A stretch of 53,550 nt of DNA, from contig NVTU01000013.1 in the NCBI GenBank assembly GCA_002401685.1, positions 2,236-55,785 of the forward strand, given 5' to 3'. The position numbers were made by a program, and so were the translations under genes. Every line of letters starts with the position of its first letter. Positions within the stretch are counted from its first letter, which is position 1. Below the pieces are notes generated by a model. The model worked only from the letters and a program-made list of their open reading frames with translations, had not been told where the DNA came from and searched no databases. Below, piece after piece: positions 35,783 to 44,185 of this stretch. This DNA is from Kordiimonadales bacterium. GTDB taxonomy: Bacteria > Pseudomonadota > Alphaproteobacteria > Sphingomonadales > Kordiimonadaceae.

Positions 35783-35992
35783 ATGAAGTCTCCCCTTATC
35801 ACCTTGAAGCAAACGTGCGCCAGAGCATGATCCCCGCATCGCGTGCATTGCACGTTCAGACCAACCGCGTACCGGCAAGCCTTTCATGAGCGACCTTGTG
35901 CTTATAGACAAATTCTCAATAGAAACGCGTATTTTAGTCAGATCTGACAAAAACGTGAGATGCCACGACGACCGCACAGCAAACATTTGCCG

Positions 35993-37507
35993 CTAAAGCC
36001 GCTCCTGCGCCAAATTCGCGAATTCGCACAGCAATGGCCGGGTCTCACGTGGGTCGATGATATCTTCAACCATAAAGGCCTCTGCGGTCCGGAACGGGCT
36101 GCGTACTTTATCAAGCCGCGTGCGAATAGCGTCCAGATGCGCTTGGCGGTCCTCGGCGGCCTCCAGCTCTGCCTTGTAGGCCACCTCTATGCCGCCCTCA
36201 AGCGGTAGGCTGCCCCAATCGCCAGAAGGCCACGCGAAACGGTACTGGAACTTGGTATGGTCGCTCATCGCAGCGCCGGCAACACCGTATGCTTTCCGGA
36301 TAATCACGCTCGCCCACGGAACAGTTGACCGGTAAATGCCGTTGAGCGCCTCGACCCCGTGTCGAATGGTGCCTGCCTTCTCTGCCTCGAGCCCGATCAT
36401 AAAGCCGGGGTTATCGACCAAATGCACCACCGGCAGCCGAAACTGGTTCGCAAGTGCAATGAAGCGGTTAATTTTGCGCGCGGCATCCGCAGACCAACTG
36501 CCGCCCATAAACGACGGGTCAGAGGCCAGTACCGCAATCGGCCAGCCGTCCAGCCGCGCAAACGCAGTGATGGATGACTGCCCCCACCGTCGCCCCATTT
36601 CAAACACACTGCCTTTATCAAATACACTCTGCAGGATCTTCCGCATACTGTAAGCCTCGCGCCTATTCTCTGGCACGGCGCTTAAAAGGGAATTATCCTT
36701 GCGGGTTGGTTTGTCTATCGGCGTAACACGCGGGGCTTTTTTGCCCACCGCTGACGGCAGATAAGATAAAAATTTCCGCGCCGCCTCAAAAGCTTCTTCC
36801 TCAGACGCTACCATGTCGTCCACAGCACCGTTACGTGTGTGGATCTCAGCGCCGCCAAGGCTTTCCTTGTCGTGTGTCTCGCCAATCGCCGCCACCACCG
36901 CAGGCCCTGCAGTGAACATATGTGACAATCCTTTGACCATCACACTGTAATGGCTGGCAGTTACCCGTGCAGCACCCAGCCCGGCAACAGAGCCAAGCGC
37001 GAGGGACACAACAGGCACCGTATCCAAATTTTTAACCACATGTTCCCAGCCCGGCAAATACGGCACATAGGTCAGCCCCATGTCTTCCAGCATTTTAACC
37101 GAGCCGCCACCGCCCGTGCCGTCAATCAACCGGATAATCGGCATTTTCCATTCGTGCGCCATCTGCTCAGCCAGCATCGATTTGCGCCAAATGGCTGCGT
37201 CCGCCGCCCCGCCGCGCACGGTGAAATCATCCGCAGCCAGCACGGTGTGCCGCCCAGCAACTTCGGCCTTGCCAAATATGAAGTTTGCCGGGGTAAAATC
37301 CACCAGATCGCCGTCCTCGTCGTAGGTGCCCTTCCCCGCGACCTTACCGATCTCGCGGAAAGTACCGGCGTCTGCCATCTTGGCCACGCGCTGGCGTACA
37401 TCCAGTTTACCGCGACCGTGCTGCCGTTTCAGCTTGTCGGCCCCACCCATTTTTTCGGCAAGGGTACGGCGCTTTTTCAGCTCATCCAGTTCTTTTTTCC
37501 ACGCCAT
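35993..37507 (-). CDS. Acyl-CoA carboxylase carboxyltransferase (beta) subunit
   Basis: A 504-residue carboxyltransferase with the two crotonase-fold halves of the PccB/MccB family. N half: RQRVAKMADAGTFREIG and the oxyanion region LIDGTGGGGSVKMLEDMG. C half: VHLVDNPGFMIGLEAE and IRKAYGVAGAAMS. It would transfer carboxyl from biotin to an acyl-CoA. No biotin carboxylase or biotin carrier gene adjoins it, so it is an orphan here; partners must be elsewhere. Substrate could be propionyl-, methylcrotonyl- or another acyl-CoA. Confidence 0.9.
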   Translation of the reverse strand: MAWKKELDELKKRRTLAEKMGGADKLKRQHGRGKLDVRQRVAKMADAGTFREIGKVAGKGTYDEDGDLVDFTPANFIFGKAEVAGRHTVLAADDFTVRGGAADAAIWRKSMLAEQMAHEWKMPIIRLIDGTGGGGSVKMLEDMGLTYVPYLPGWEHVVKNLDTVPVVSLALGSVAGLGAARVTASHYSVMVKGLSHMFTAGPAVVAAIGETHDKESLGGAEIHTRNGAVDDMVASEEEAFEAARKFLSYLPSAVGKKAPRVTPIDKPTRKDNSLLSAVPENRREAYSMRKILQSVFDKGSVFEMGRRWGQSSITAFARLDGWPIAVLASDPSFMGGSWSADAARKINRFIALANQFRLPVVHLVDNPGFMIGLEAEKAGTIRHGVEALNGIYRSTVPWASVIIRKAYGVAGAAMSDHTKFQYRFAWPSGDWGSLPLEGGIEVAYKAELEAAEDRQAHLDAIRTRLDKVRSPFRTAEAFMVEDIIDPRETRPLLCEFANLAQERL

Positions 37508-37774
37508 AGGTACGGTTTCCTCTGTGTTGATAGCCTCTTATTATGAAATAGGCTCAACAGGCATTAGTCAATTGTACAAGGCAAAGATAAATCGTTGAAG
37601 GCCTTAACTACCCATGGGTAACGTGGCCCGTCACCCTTTCGCCAAAGTTTATAAAAATGGGCTTTCCACGCTTCTTGGCAAGTGGTAAAATCCTGAAATA
37701 GCCCCGATTAGATTAGGGTATGTATACTAGTTTTGCCCCGGACAATTCAGCACCCGCTGCCTGAGGAGAGCAAA
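37508..37774. promoter_or_regulatory. Divergent promoter region carboxyltransferase / PAS_5 gene
   Basis: 267 non-coding bases. A GAGGAGAG Shine-Dalgarno lies just before ATG 37775. No other element was identified with confidence. Confidence 0.35.
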
Positions 37775-38311
37775 ATGCCGGAAATAAGTTTCGTCTGGAA
37801 GGAAGAGTGCGAATCCTTGTGTCACGCACCGCTGGAGCTCATCGAATGTACCGCACTGGACAAACGACATCCTGCGCTCCTTTTTTATGACTATTGGAAA
37901 AAAATAGGCGCTGGGCACATGCCGGACCGGTCGGATTTTGCGCCGATGGATGTGCCCACGGTGTTGAAATGGTTCATGTTGTTCCGTCGAGAAACTGTCG
38001 ATGACGAAGATAAGTATTTTCTCTATTTACAGGGCTCATCAGCGGCAGATTTAACACTCGGCCTGCTTCAGGGAAAATATCTCGACGAATTCACCAACGA
38101 AAGCTGTTATGTCACGCGCCGCAATCTGATGCGGCAGGTTATTGAAGAAGAACAGCCAGGTTTTGCCCGGGTTATCATCGGCAAGATCAAAAGTGAGTGT
38201 GAATATGATGTCAATGTCACCGTGGGCATGTTTCCGCTAACCGACGGTGATAATCATCTTGTATTTGTTGTACCCGTGCCTGAATCGCTGTTGATCCGCA
38301 ACACGTTCTAA
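37775..38311 (+). CDS. PAS_5-type sensor domain protein
   Basis: A 178-residue single-domain cytosolic protein. The pattern HPALLFYDYWKKIGAGHMPDRSDFAPMDVP followed by a beta-rich PAS core (YFLYLQGSSAADLTLGLLQG, YDVNVTVGMFPLTDGDN) is that of the PAS_5 family common in alphaproteobacteria. These stand-alone PAS proteins have no output domain and poorly known roles. ATG 37775 is selected because GAGGAGAG is 5 nt upstream; an in-frame start 14 codons earlier is not supported. Confidence 0.82.
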   Translation: MPEISFVWKEECESLCHAPLELIECTALDKRHPALLFYDYWKKIGAGHMPDRSDFAPMDVPTVLKWFMLFRRETVDDEDKYFLYLQGSSAADLTLGLLQGKYLDEFTNESCYVTRRNLMRQVIEEEQPGFARVIIGKIKSECEYDVNVTVGMFPLTDGDNHLVFVVPVPESLLIRNTF

Positions 38312-38455
38312 GCATGCGTCTCAATAGCCTAGACCAGACACTTAGGTCAGCGGCGACACCTGCTGCGCCAAACAAGTGCACCGCACTACATTAAACGGCT
38401 GCCGCCCTTGTACCGCCTATAGGTTGCGCACCAGCGCCCTACCATCGAGGCGCTA

Positions 38456-39913
38456 TTAAGCCTTTGCCCGGCTACCCTTAATCACAGGTTTGAGGCCAAA
38501 ATCCTGACGCCGAAACACTTTGAAAATCAGCAAAAATCCTGACAAGCCAATCCATACCGCGATGAAGCCAAAAATGATATTCCACACATGGTTAAAACTT
38601 TCCGCGCGCGGATAATCCATCATATGCAGCATCCACACCGTATCAAACAGCCTACGGTCGTTTGTATAGCGCGCCGCCAGCCGCCCATTTGTCTGGTCAA
38701 AATACAGCATCGTTTCGTCGGCATCCGCAAATGCTATTGCCCATGTCGGGCCCGACCCGTCGCGTGCTTCCCAATTTTCCGCGGCGTTCACCAGCACAGC
38801 AGGTTGCATTGCCCCTGCGCCAGCATAATCCGCCAGCGCCATCGCTTCGGCTTCCGCCGCAGTGACAGTGTAGGGACGACCGGTGATCGCGTCATATTGA
38901 CGTATCCCGCCCGTACCGCGGGTTTGGTAAACATAGCGGTTAAACACACGCCGTAAGGTGACGCGGTGCACTGCATCGGTACTGGCTGTGATAATCTCTG
39001 CTGCCGGAACAAAGGCGGGCTGCTCGACCATTGGCAGTGGCGCAGGCCGGTTGGCCGGACCTCTGCCGTGGGCTTTACTATCGTCGATCAGGCTCATGAA
39101 CAGACCACTGCCCACCCACAGGATCACTTGTGCCCCGATCAATAGCCCCAACCATTTATGTAAAAACCGCATATAACGCATCGACATACGCGGAGTGAAG
39201 TCAGCAGGCTGGGGTTTGCGGGTAAAGCTATAGAACAGCATCCAGGCGCCGCTCAGCGCTGTGGTCAGCCCCAGCGCCGTAGCGATGATCAGCAGCCACG
39301 AATTGATATCCTCGCGATTTTCATAATCCATGATATGCAGCATCCACAGAAAATCAAACGCCCGCCACAAGTCATGGCGGCGCCCAACCTGATCCCCAGT
39401 GCTGCCGGAAAAATATATGGCACTATCATTGATATCATCATAGTCAACGCGCCACAGCGGCAGGGAACGCCCGCGCACTTCAGCCGGAATATGGTCCAGA
39501 GCGATCACTTGTCTCACCGCCGCGCCGTCATCATAGATTTCAGCCGCCAACGCCGCGATCGTAGCCTCGTCCAGCGGCGATATCACCGCGCCGGTTTCCG
39601 CATCAATCAGCAGGCTATCACGGCCACCACGCACCACATAATAGGCTTTGCCGAGCATGGTTTTCAGCTGCAGCGAGCGCGCTGCAGGATACTCTGCGCG
39701 CAAACTGGCTACCGTTACGACATGGTCCGTGGCAGATAGTGCTGTTGGCACCACTGGTTTGATCAGATGATCACCGTGGATCACCTCAATCGGCACCGTC
39801 ACCATATAGAAGCCGCTGATAAACCAGAGAAAGAATTGAACACCAATGACCAGCGCCAACCATTTATGGATCTTGCGGGAGAATATTTTTGCAGTTTTAC
39901 GAGACATTAACAT
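38456..39913 (-). CDS. PepSY-associated TM helix protein, internally duplicated
   Basis: A 485-residue inner-membrane protein with two tandem modules, each HKWLxLxIGxQxxLWxxSG (residues about 16-34 and 249-267) plus a periplasmic PepSY-like region and a following LDxxWMLHxMDY motif. It ends with a final helix (FGFIAVWIGLSGFLLIF). PepSY-TM proteins are often encoded with siderophore receptors and are proposed to reduce or release iron, but no receptor is in the window. ATG 39913 has AAAGG at good spacing; a second ATG at 39907 is possible. Confidence 0.87.
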   Translation of the reverse strand: MLMSRKTAKIFSRKIHKWLALVIGVQFFLWFISGFYMVTVPIEVIHGDHLIKPVVPTALSATDHVVTVASLRAEYPAARSLQLKTMLGKAYYVVRGGRDSLLIDAETGAVISPLDEATIAALAAEIYDDGAAVRQVIALDHIPAEVRGRSLPLWRVDYDDINDSAIYFSGSTGDQVGRRHDLWRAFDFLWMLHIMDYENREDINSWLLIIATALGLTTALSGAWMLFYSFTRKPQPADFTPRMSMRYMRFLHKWLGLLIGAQVILWVGSGLFMSLIDDSKAHGRGPANRPAPLPMVEQPAFVPAAEIITASTDAVHRVTLRRVFNRYVYQTRGTGGIRQYDAITGRPYTVTAAEAEAMALADYAGAGAMQPAVLVNAAENWEARDGSGPTWAIAFADADETMLYFDQTNGRLAARYTNDRRLFDTVWMLHMMDYPRAESFNHVWNIIFGFIAVWIGLSGFLLIFKVFRRQDFGLKPVIKGSRAKA

Positions 39914-40206
39914 GGCACACCTTTAGATGGTGATAGTATAAAAGGCAACGTCGCACTGGCAAACCCGGCAAAAATGGGAACAAACACCACCACAAAGGCG
40001 CGGCTCAAAGCCCAGGCTACCGGCCCAAGACAGAGCAAGCCAAAACACCTTCCAGCGCGTGCCTTTAGAATGTGAGAAAAAATACCAGTAACAGGGGTAT
40101 ACTCTAGGCGGCGTGCATAATCTAAGGGCCGTAAAGACACTATAGGACACACGGAGCGCACGGTGTACGCAGAATAACCAGCCGCTAAAGCAGCCAAATC
40201 CCGCAC
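39907..40206 (-). CDS. Possible small hydrophobic protein upstream of the PepSY gene
   Basis: A 99-codon frame starting GTG right after the stop of the small ORF at 40207 and ending TAA inside the ATGTTAATG start region of the PepSY gene. The C-terminal half has a hydrophobic helix (FVVVFVPIFAGFASATLPFIL). Stop/start overlap hints at translational coupling, but there is no recognisable family and the middle of the frame looks random. It may be a decayed gene or chance. Confidence 0.25.
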   Translation of the reverse strand: MRDLAALAAGYSAYTVRSVCPIVSLRPLDYARRLEYTPVTGIFSHILKARAGRCFGLLCLGPVAWALSRAFVVVFVPIFAGFASATLPFILSPSKGVPC

Positions 40207-40413
40207 TTAAACCGAAATATCCAGGCGCAACCCATTGCCTGCTCCTGCAGAGGCTACAGGATCAATCCGTACGCGGCTTTCCGGCACCGATGAAATATCC
40301 AGCTTCGCACCGCCGCCTTCTTTTACATCAAGTTTAAGGCTATTAGATTGCTGAGATTGATGTCCGATTTGAAGCGATTGCTGCGCTGCACCGCCGCCAA
40401 TACCACTGATCAT
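40207..40413 (-). CDS. Small hypothetical protein, 68 aa
   Basis: Starts MISGIGGGAAQQSLQIGHQS, Gly/Gln/Ser-rich, and ends in NGLRLDISV. Three related short segments, SLKLDVK, AKLDISS and GLRLDIS, suggest a small internal LxLDIS-type repeat. No membrane segment or signal peptide and no family recognised. An AGGG lies 8-9 nt upstream of the ATG. Low-complexity but codon use looks protein-like. Confidence 0.45.
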   Translation of the reverse strand: MISGIGGGAAQQSLQIGHQSQQSNSLKLDVKEGGGAKLDISSVPESRVRIDPVASAGAGNGLRLDISV

Positions 40414-40687
40414 ACGAAATACCCTAAACTGAAAACTATCGGCTGAAATGCTGAGGCCATTATTGCCAGAAAAGGGGCCTGATGTACAGAAACGCCTAAA
40501 ATTTTAACCAATTTTTAGCGATCTTTTCGCGCAAACTCCGACACGGCACGGACCAAACCGGCTTGGGCTGGTTCTGCTAGCATGAAGAGGGTTTAGCACA
40601 GTAGTTTTACTTAGTTGTGGGGTGGTCAAAAAAAAGCGCTCGGCTCTCAAAAAAGGGGCGACCATGGCAGCCGTCCCATTTGCATAT

Positions 40688-41233
40688 TTATTTAAGGTAC
40701 TCATCCGGGATCGGGGTATCAGGCGTTTCTCCCTGCCAGAAGATATTTACAATCCACCAGCGCTCGTCTTTATAGACCAACTGAAAGCTATTGATCCCGC
40801 GCGCGAAAATCTCCCCGTCCGGCGTGCGCCGCGCCGCGTATGTGCTGAACACATGCACAATGTTGCCATAACGCTCGCTTTTGCGGGACAGTTCAACTTC
40901 GAAAAAGCCGTTATCTGTGAAGGCCTTATCAACGCGCGCGATATATTCTTCAACACCGTATAGCAGCGGCCCACGCGGCGTGTTGGGGATAAGCCTACCG
41001 CCTTCTATGAACAGCGACCGCATCCGATCCCAATCCCGCACCTCGCCCACGGCGCCAGAGATCACGTCATAAATCGCCGCCATAATACCGTCCACCGAGC
41101 CCACATCTTTGGTATCCGCGTTCAGCATAGGCGCCTCAGCCGCTTCGTCCTGCGCCAGAGCAAAAGCATGCCCGGCAATCGGTACTACAAATAAGCTGCC
41201 CACCACGACCAAGCTACAAAGTATTTTCCTCAT
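40688..41233 (-). CDS. Exported NTF2/SnoaL-like protein
   Basis: A 181-residue protein with a signal peptide (about 1-28, MRKILCSLVVVGSLFVVP, cleavage near AFALAQ) and an NTF2-like cone fold (about 42-175): DWDRMRSLFIEGGRLIP, GVEEYIARVDKAF, VELSRKSERYGNIVHVFSTYAARR and INSFQLVYKDERWWIVNIFW. This family has variable ligand-binding or enzymatic roles. ATG 41233 has AAGGGGA upstream. It follows a possible 42-aa ORF by 18 bp. Confidence 0.85.
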   Translation of the reverse strand: MRKILCSLVVVGSLFVVPIAGHAFALAQDEAAEAPMLNADTKDVGSVDGIMAAIYDVISGAVGEVRDWDRMRSLFIEGGRLIPNTPRGPLLYGVEEYIARVDKAFTDNGFFEVELSRKSERYGNIVHVFSTYAARRTPDGEIFARGINSFQLVYKDERWWIVNIFWQGETPDTPIPDEYLK

Positions 41234-41251
41234 CCTAATGTCCCCTTACTA

Positions 41252-41380
41252 TCATTTAAGTTCAGATATCACCTGCTTCGTCGCTTCCTTCAGGTCCTCA
41301 TGCAGGATTTCCACTACCCGCGCCAGCTCGCGCTGAGGGGCTCGCGACAAAGGGGCTGAATTGGTTTTCAATTCCCCCAA
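41252..41380 (-). CDS. Possible 42-aa small protein
   Basis: A minus-strand frame with TTG start at 41380 (CGGAG 5 nt upstream) reading MGELKTNSAPLSRAPQ then a charged amphipathic helix ELARVVEILHEDLKEATKQ to a TGA at 41252. It lies 18 bp before the NTF2-like gene. It looks protein-like but could also be the 3' end of a lost gene, since the frame is open to a TAA at 41405. Confidence 0.35.
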   Translation of the reverse strand: MGELKTNSAPLSRAPQRELARVVEILHEDLKEATKQVISELK

Positions 41381-41404
41381 AGAAAGCTCCGATAAATATG
41401 AGGA

Positions 41405-41758
41405 TTATAGTGCTGCCAGCACCTTAGCAGGTTGCATGGGGACGGCAAGGCGGGTGACTGGACTTATCAGATCCCCCAATTAGGCCTGTTATAAAACTCC
41501 TGATATTATTTTGGCTTAAAGGAGATTCTCTGACCGTCGTTATCGGAGGCATCCAATTAGTGCGCGTGTTGCATGGCGCACAAGAGATCGACCAGCAGGG
41601 TTTTAAGGGTAATGGCAGCGCCTCATTTCGAAAAAGAGCCATCCGCTGTAATGAGGGGCTGGGAATCTTCTGCCCTGCACGCGGGGATGATGATCAGCCA
41701 AACCCGTTTAGATTGTATAGCCAATTGATGTGAGTCTTGACATGCCTGACTGGCGATA
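41405..41758. other. Unassigned stretch, possibly decayed coding DNA
   Basis: No intact gene. Both strands carry short open segments that change frame (for example plus-strand 41521-41733 and a 72-codon minus-strand frame 41424-41642), none of which I can match to a family. It lies at the downstream edge of the duplicated hydrolase array and may be relic DNA. Confidence 0.3.
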
Positions 41759-41805
41759 GGTCTTTGTTTAAATTGTACTTACTACTGAATTTTAAATCAA
41801 AGGTC
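41759..41805. repeat. Imperfect inverted repeat
   Basis: Left arm 41759-41774 (GGTCTTTGTTTAAATT) and right arm 41788-41805 (AATTTTAAATCAAAGGTC), nearly complementary, with a 13-nt loop. AT-rich, just downstream of the serine-hydrolase relic. It could be a weak terminator or a remnant of a small mobile element. Confidence 0.5.
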
Positions 41806-41840
41806 AGTAGTCTCTCTATAGTAGGCAAAAGGTGGCAGGA

Positions 41841-42083
41841 TTAGTTGGCAAAAGCCGGCAGAATTCTTGTTGCCGTCAGCGATGAGGTATTATTATCTCT
41901 ATCATTCGCCGTGACCACTACAACCAGATCAAGCTCTTCGGATCACTATGATATATTGGCCTCGACGGCAGTGGCCTCCTGCGCGAGGTTTTTACCATCG
42001 TCGGCACCTGCGGCGACAAAGCTACTCATACCGTTCAAGAGAGCGATCCCGATTAAACTTTTAAATTTCAAGCTGAGGGTCAT
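41841..42083 (-). pseudogene. Internally deleted serine hydrolase relic
   Basis: ATG at 42083 reads MTLSLKFKSLIGIALLNGMS and then about 25 residues parallel to the N termini of the serine hydrolases at 45079-49699. It then jumps directly to their last 40 residues: EELDLVVVVTAN, LTATRILPAF and a TAA at 41841. About 950 bases of the middle, including SxxK, are missing, and one extra base near the junction (ATCCGAAGAG versus ATCGAAGAG) breaks the frame so a TAG follows at once. It is the nearest downstream copy of the array and clearly non-functional. Confidence 0.9.
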
Positions 42084-42111
42084 ATGTATGCTCTAATTAT
42101 AGTATGATTGA

Positions 42112-42262
42112 GCAGAAAGTACCGCAGAGCGCGGTTGAAAATATAGTTTCAGGGCGGTTCGGACGGATATGTCTCCCCTGTTTTCAGGCGTTGCACCTTC
42201 ATTGATTTCAGGATCAACTTCATCTGCTTGGTAAGATGTTGCTTTAATTGAGGATCACCGGA
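42112..42262 (-). pseudogene. 3' fragment of an esterase gene (array relic)
   Basis: About 130-150 bases that align with the 3' end of the esterase gene 43303-44130, sharing GGTTGAAAA, ATAATTTCAGGGC-like and GGATATGTC blocks in the same order on the plus strand. No start or upstream part remains. It precedes (in minus orientation) the serine-hydrolase relic, matching the esterase-then-serine-hydrolase order seen at 49699-49870. Confidence 0.75.
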
Positions 42263-42351
42263 TTGGGGTTTAATCTTCAAAAAACCACGGTAGCTAATTA
42301 ATCATAAGGCTGGCGGAATAGAAATACATCATCAGTCCCTTCCGCACAGGA

Positions 42352-43233
42352 TTAAGCTAAAGCGTCTTCAAACAAATGCAAAAGACGGGCCCAGGCTTTT
42401 TCCGCTTGTTTTTCATTATAAAGAATGGAATCCGGTGTGCACCAACCATGCAAAGTGCCCTCATAAACCTCAATTTCGGCGGGCACACCCGCGGCTTTAT
42501 AAGCAGCTCTTAAAATGTTTTTGGTTTCAGGCGATCTTTTATCATCATTTTCAGCAATGGCATGAAGCACATGTGCCGGTGATTTTGGTATAAGAAGATG
42601 CAGGCTATCAGGTCGATCTGAAACCAACCCGCTACTCCCATGAAATGAGGCCGCGGCCGCAACACGATATGGAACGGCAGCTGCCGTCAACATGATAAGA
42701 CGCCCCCCCATACAATAGCCCATTGTGCCTATCTTGCGATCCAGGTCGACGCTGGCCTGATCATCAAGAAAATCGATATAGGCCTTCGCATCAGAGGTGC
42801 CGGCATCATTGGTAAGCTTACGCGCCATGCCCCTTAAGAATTTCATGGTGTCGGGGTCACGAGTACTAGCATCTGGCCCCACCACCGGCGCTTTAGCATC
42901 CCGGTAATAGGGATTTACCACCAAAACTGAATAACCGGCTTCAGCCAAGCGTTTAGCCAGTGCTTTATTGGCAGGCCGCAACCCCATAATATTTGGCCAA
43001 ATGATAACACCTGGATGTTTACCACGAGAGGGATGGACAAAATAACAATCAGAAACACCGTCAGGCGTTGCTACTTCGACGCTTGTTTCTGTCACGGAAT
43101 TGGCAAAGGCCACCTTAGGCAACATAGCCGTCAATAGGGCCGCTGCGCCCATTTTACTAAAATCGCGTCGGTCTATTTTTCCTCCATTTAAAAGGAATTG
43201 TTCATTATCTTTTTCTGTTAGTTCATCGCACAT
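42352..43233 (-). CDS. Tat-exported dienelactone hydrolase-family protein
   Basis: A 293-residue protein with a twin-arginine signal (DRRDFSKMGAAALLTAMLP, RR near residues 22-23) and a dienelactone-hydrolase alpha/beta fold. The nucleophile is Cys in GYCMGG, with the acid in AIAENDD and His in GTLHGWC, so the Cys-Asp-His triad is complete. ATG 43233 is preferred over 43239 because GGGAG sits 7 nt upstream. It may hydrolyse lactones or other esters in the periplasm. It lies inside the array but its leader is unrelated to the shared leaders. Confidence 0.88.
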   Translation of the reverse strand: MCDELTEKDNEQFLLNGGKIDRRDFSKMGAAALLTAMLPKVAFANSVTETSVEVATPDGVSDCYFVHPSRGKHPGVIIWPNIMGLRPANKALAKRLAEAGYSVLVVNPYYRDAKAPVVGPDASTRDPDTMKFLRGMARKLTNDAGTSDAKAYIDFLDDQASVDLDRKIGTMGYCMGGRLIMLTAAAVPYRVAAAASFHGSSGLVSDRPDSLHLLIPKSPAHVLHAIAENDDKRSPETKNILRAAYKAAGVPAEIEVYEGTLHGWCTPDSILYNEKQAEKAWARLLHLFEDALA

Positions 43234-43302
43234 GATCATCTCCCTGTTGATATGGAAACCTGGGGTAACAGTCTCTTTTGACGGGGCTTTGAAAGACCTA
43301 CC

Positions 43303-44130
43303 TCAACGGACCACCGGCGTGGTTGAAAAGTATAATTTCAGGGCAGTTGGAATGGATATGTCGCCACTGTTTTCATGATCCGCACCCTCATTGATCTCAA
43401 GATGCAACTTTACCTGCTTAGGAAGATGTTGTTTTAACAGCGTGGTCAATCGATCATAATCCGTTTTAAGCTCCAGCGTTTCTTTGCTGCCAACACTGAC
43501 ATAAACGAATGCTGGAAAGTCGATGTCCTGTTTAAACACCCGTTTCAGCTCACTAAACGTCTTGTCGCCATATTGTCCAATAGAGGGGCTGGTTATGAAA
43601 TAGCCATCAAATAAATCCGGTGACTGACTTAACGCATAGGCTACAAATTGTCCGGCCCAGGAATGCCCAATGAAAACCCGGCGGCCATTGGTTCTGAATT
43701 TCTTGCTGGCAAAGGGGATGAGTTCATTTTTAATGAAGGACAGCAATTTACCGCCGTTGCCAAACACCTGTTTCCCGTCCCGCTCCACACTAATGAAGTG
43801 CGGCAGAAAATCCATCCCCCGGCGAATATTTTCAATTGCTATCACAATCACTCCAGGCACCATTTTTGCGTTAGAATATTCGCCTGCCGTTCTTGCCGCA
43901 ATTTCATCAGCTTGATGATCTGCATCAAGCATATAGAGGACCGGATAACCCTCTTTGCTGTCTGGGTCATAATTTTCCGGTAGATGAACGACAATTTCTC
44001 TGGTTTCTTGCAGGATTTCAGACTGGATGCTGAAATTATCCTGCTGTGCCAAGGCCACAGGGCCAGATACCGCTCCGGAAACCAGACAGAACAGAAATAT
44101 TTTTACAAATGATGTGCTGAACTTAAACAT
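43303..44130 (-). CDS. Exported esterase (Fes/IroE-like alpha/beta hydrolase), copy A
   Basis: A 275-residue protein with a signal peptide (MFKFSTSFVKIFLFCLVSGA, cleavage near LAQQ) and an esterase-D/enterochelin-esterase-like fold. Visible are TREIVVHLPENY, GYPVLYMLDAD, nucleophile S157 in IGHSWAGQ, and a likely catalytic His in GADHENSG. Family members cleave ester-linked substrates including cyclic siderophores. It is a close paralogue of 51947-52777 and its ends survive as relics at 42112-42262, 49743-49870 and 50707-50823. Follows a PD40 gene on the same strand. Confidence 0.88.
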   Translation of the reverse strand: MFKFSTSFVKIFLFCLVSGAVSGPVALAQQDNFSIQSEILQETREIVVHLPENYDPDSKEGYPVLYMLDADHQADEIAARTAGEYSNAKMVPGVIVIAIENIRRGMDFLPHFISVERDGKQVFGNGGKLLSFIKNELIPFASKKFRTNGRRVFIGHSWAGQFVAYALSQSPDLFDGYFITSPSIGQYGDKTFSELKRVFKQDIDFPAFVYVSVGSKETLELKTDYDRLTTLLKQHLPKQVKLHLEINEGADHENSGDISIPTALKLYFSTTPVVR

Positions 44131-44185
44131 AATACTCTACTTCTAATTTTGGCAAATATGCCTGACACTTATTTCTGTACATTTA

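Noticed and set aside
39990-40040. tRNA T-arm-like reading (GFEPR-type translation)
   Set aside because: The sequence does not contain a proper GGTTCGA T-arm and no cloverleaf could be drawn.
41845-42096. 83-codon plus-strand frame
   Set aside because: It is the antisense of the deleted serine hydrolase relic, whose sense strand aligns with intact paralogues.
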